From the NCBI GenBank assembly GCA_050736615.1, contig JBOHWL010000022.1, positions 1-8,737 of the forward strand: a stretch of 8,737 nucleotides of DNA, given 5' to 3'. Both the position numbers and the translations under genes were made by a program. The notes beneath the pieces are model-generated. The model saw only the letters and a program-made list of their open reading frames with translations. It was not told where the DNA came from and ran no database searches. This DNA comes from JBOHWJ01 sp050736615 (GTDB lineage: Bacteria; Desulfobacterota; Binatia; Binatales; Binataceae). Positions 7,213 to 8,737 of the stretch are shown here, piece by piece (position 1 is the first letter of the stretch; every line of letters begins with the position of its first letter).

Positions 7213-7296
7213 ATGAGGCGCGAGGCCGCTGCGATCATCGAGCGACTAACGGAGGCAGGCGCTAAACGCGGCACCATCCGGGAATTCGAATTGTAA
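7213..7296 (+). CDS. Possible 27-residue ORF, in frame with the end of tkt
   Basis: An ATG 6 nt after the tkt stop opens a 27-codon frame, MRREAAAIIERLTEAGAKRG followed by TIREFEL, ending in TAA. It is in the same frame as tkt, so reading through the TGA at 7204-7206 would extend transketolase by 30 residues. The peptide is charged and predicted as one amphipathic helix. There is no Shine-Dalgarno sequence. It may be a real small protein, a tail lost by a new stop codon, a remnant of a neighbouring gene, or chance. I see no family match. Confidence 0.25.
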   Translation: MRREAAAIIERLTEAGAKRGTIREFEL

Positions 7297-7378
7297 CTAT
7301 CGGTCTTTAATAGGCGTTCGCCACCGGACTGTCCGCAGCGACGGCTCGTAACATTTAAAGCGGTTAAGACGAAGAACA

Positions 7379-8131
7379 ATGCCCGCGAGTAACATCGTTG
7401 TCCTTGAAAATGCTCAGGCGCTGCACGTACGCGTGGCCGAGGAGATCGCGCATATTGCCGGCGAAGCGATATGCACTCATGGCGAGTTCACCCTGTGCCT
7501 GACCGGAGGATCCACTCCTGCTGGAGCGTACGAATTGCTGGCCACGCGCTTCCATCTCAGCGTGGACTGGAAGGAAGTGCAATTCTTCTGGGGCGACGAG
7601 CGCTGCGTGCCCCCCGGCGACGAGGCCAGCAATTACGGTATGGCCAATCGCACGATGCTGTCGAAATTGACGCTCCAGCCGTCCCAGGTACATCGCATTC
7701 ACGGCGAACGGCCGCCCGCACAAGCTGCGCGCGATTACGAGACCGATTTACGCAATTTTTTTCCACAGGCGGAAGACGAATTTCCGCGCTTCGATCTAAT
7801 CCTGCTCGGGTTGGGTGAGAATGCGCATATTGCCTCGCTCTTTCCCCAGCATGCGGCGATTCACGAAAACCAACGACTGACGGTTGCAGTCGAGGTTGAC
7901 GCTCCGCAGCGCCATCGTGTGTCGCTGACCGCGCCGGTGCTCAATCACGCCGCCCGCGTCATCTTTCTTGTAAGCGGCGAGGCTAAGGCGCGGGCCGTTT
8001 ATGACGTGCTCGAGGGTCCGCGCGACCCGGATCGTTTCCCCGGGCAGATTATTGCGCCGGCTGACGGCGAGGTGTTGTGGCTGGTTGATCGGGCTGCGGC
8101 GGGGAAACTGCACACCGGTGGCGCCGGATGA
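7379..8131 (+). CDS. pgl: 6-phosphogluconolactonase (DevB/SOL type)
   Basis: Hydrolyses 6-phosphogluconolactone to 6-phosphogluconate, the second step of the oxidative pentose phosphate pathway, in the cytoplasm. The 250 residues match the family (about 230-260). It shows LTGGSTP (41-47), FFWGDERCVP (69-78), YGMANRTML (86-94), GLGENAHIASLFP (144-156), RVSLT (180-184) and SGEAKARAV (199-207). The loop usually written GxDGHxASLFP reads GENAHIASLFP here. The catalytic His150 is kept, but the preceding Asp-Gly is Asn-Ala. The ATG at 7379 has only a weak purine stretch upstream. It lies downstream of tkt on the same strand. zwf and gnd are not in the window. Glucosamine-6-phosphate deaminase, a related fold, is excluded by the WGDER and ASLFP motifs. 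Confidence 0.93.
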   Translation: MPASNIVVLENAQALHVRVAEEIAHIAGEAICTHGEFTLCLTGGSTPAGAYELLATRFHLSVDWKEVQFFWGDERCVPPGDEASNYGMANRTMLSKLTLQPSQVHRIHGERPPAQAARDYETDLRNFFPQAEDEFPRFDLILLGLGENAHIASLFPQHAAIHENQRLTVAVEVDAPQRHRVSLTAPVLNHAARVIFLVSGEAKARAVYDVLEGPRDPDRFPGQIIAPADGEVLWLVDRAAAGKLHTGGAG

Positions 8132-8164
8132 CTTTTGTTTGCGGTGCCGTCACAATAGTTTGCG

Positions 8165-8737
8165 ATGGTCCGCTTTGCGTTCCGCCACTGGACAGCAATC
8201 CTGATTCTCGTCGCGATTGCAGTATGGGCGGTATTTTATCTTCCCAATACGCCCTCGTACGCGGTTTTTGAGCTCAAGCAGGCGGTCGACGCCCGCAACG
8301 GCGCTCAGGCCGCGCACTATGTCGATTTCCAGCAGGTCGTGCGCAATGCTGGATACGAAATGCTGCACGATCCGAACGGCCCCGGGGGGTCCCTTCCTCA
8401 AAGCGCCAATCCGGCGGCGCCACCCTCCGCTCCAGACCCGTTTAGCGAATTGCTCGGGAAAGGTGCGGTCGATCTGCTCTCGGGGCCGGCCGCGGCGCTG
8501 CTCAAATCATGGGCGATTGAACAAGTCGACAGCGGCGCGAAGGAGGTTCAGATACCGCCGGCGGGCGCAGCCGGCGCGATTCTGTTGCTTCATCATAGTG
8601 GTGACAACGCATATACGCGTTTCACCGATCGGAAGGGACAAACCTGGGGCGTACAGATGCGTCGCGAAGCCAATGCCTGGAAAATCGTGAAAGTTGACAA
8701 CGTCAAGCAACTTCTTGAGAAACTCCAGCATGAGGCG
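8165..8737 (+). CDS. DUF2939-like membrane-anchored protein (3' end outside window)
   Basis: The frame is open from the ATG at 8165 to the window edge (191 codons, no stop). A TAG at 8156 in the same frame makes this ATG the first usable start. It has no clear Shine-Dalgarno sequence. Residues 9-25 (WTAILILVAIAVWAVFY) form one membrane helix or uncleaved signal anchor after a basic N-terminus. The following PSYAVFELKQAVDARNGAQA and HYVDFQQVVR (30-60) match the signature of DUF2939, in which a short Leu/Lys helix precedes a VDF motif. A Pro/Ala-rich linker (72-92) follows, then a mixed alpha/beta part with TRFTDRKGQTWGVQMRR (151-167). It begins 33 bp after pgl and may be co-transcribed. Its function is unknown. 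I assign the family from memory of its signature, so confidence is moderate. Confidence 0.7.
   Translation, partial: MVRFAFRHWTAILILVAIAVWAVFYLPNTPSYAVFELKQAVDARNGAQAAHYVDFQQVVRNAGYEMLHDPNGPGGSLPQSANPAAPPSAPDPFSELLGKGAVDLLSGPAAALLKSWAIEQVDSGAKEVQIPPAGAAGAILLLHHSGDNAYTRFTDRKGQTWGVQMRREANAWKIVKVDNVKQLLEKLQHEA

Noticed and set aside
7207..7378. Terminator or promoter between tkt and pgl
   Set aside because: No stem followed by a T-tract was found, and the only hexamer pairs (such as TTCGAA, 17 nt, TAATAG) match the consensus at 3 of 6 positions each.
8128..8280. ORF beginning at an ATGA overlap with the pgl stop
   Set aside because: It is short, Cys-rich and unlike any protein. It runs out of frame through the DUF2939 gene, which has a clear membrane helix and family signature.

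Overview
The window is GC-rich chromosomal DNA from a bacterium. It carries housekeeping and repair genes and shows no phage, transposase, tRNA, rRNA or CRISPR signature. The genes are a DnaE2-type error-prone polymerase, type II fatty acid synthesis enzymes, pentose phosphate enzymes and a DUF2939 protein. This set, the GTG and probable TTG starts, and the codon use fit a high-GC Gram-negative or an uncultured proteobacteria-like lineage (Binatota or Desulfobacterota-like is a guess). The sequence alone does not fix the taxon.

Layout. The left half (1-4299) is read on the minus strand, in the order fabF (4299-3049), fabH (3031-2054) and, after a 226 bp gap, dnaE2 (1827-1), which leaves the window at its left edge. 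fabF and fabH are 17 bp apart and almost certainly co-transcribed. They form a stand-alone condensing-enzyme pair, with none of the usual acpP, fabG, fabD or plsX in view. The gap before dnaE2 holds a plausible sigma70 promoter, a dyad over its -35 region, and further dyads and direct repeats upstream that could be a damage-response operator.

The right half (4421-8737) is read on the plus strand. It starts with a 138-residue helical protein of unknown function, divergent from fabF. A non-coding stretch of about 340 bp follows, carrying a degenerate dispersed-repeat element. Then come transketolase (tkt), a short 27-codon ORF in frame with tkt just after its stop, 6-phosphogluconolactonase (pgl), and the first 191 residues of a membrane-anchored DUF2939 protein running off the right edge.

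How the genes fit together. FabH starts acyl chains by condensing acetyl-CoA with malonyl-ACP, and FabF elongates them. Pgl supplies 6-phosphogluconate in the oxidative pentose phosphate branch, and Tkt interconverts sugar phosphates in the non-oxidative branch. DnaE2 is a translesion polymerase expected to act under DNA damage. No clearly new multi-gene system is visible. The points most worth a second look are the altered PHP metal site and insert in DnaE2, the symmetric elements upstream of it, the dispersed repeat, the in-frame mini-ORF after tkt, and the two poorly characterised proteins.
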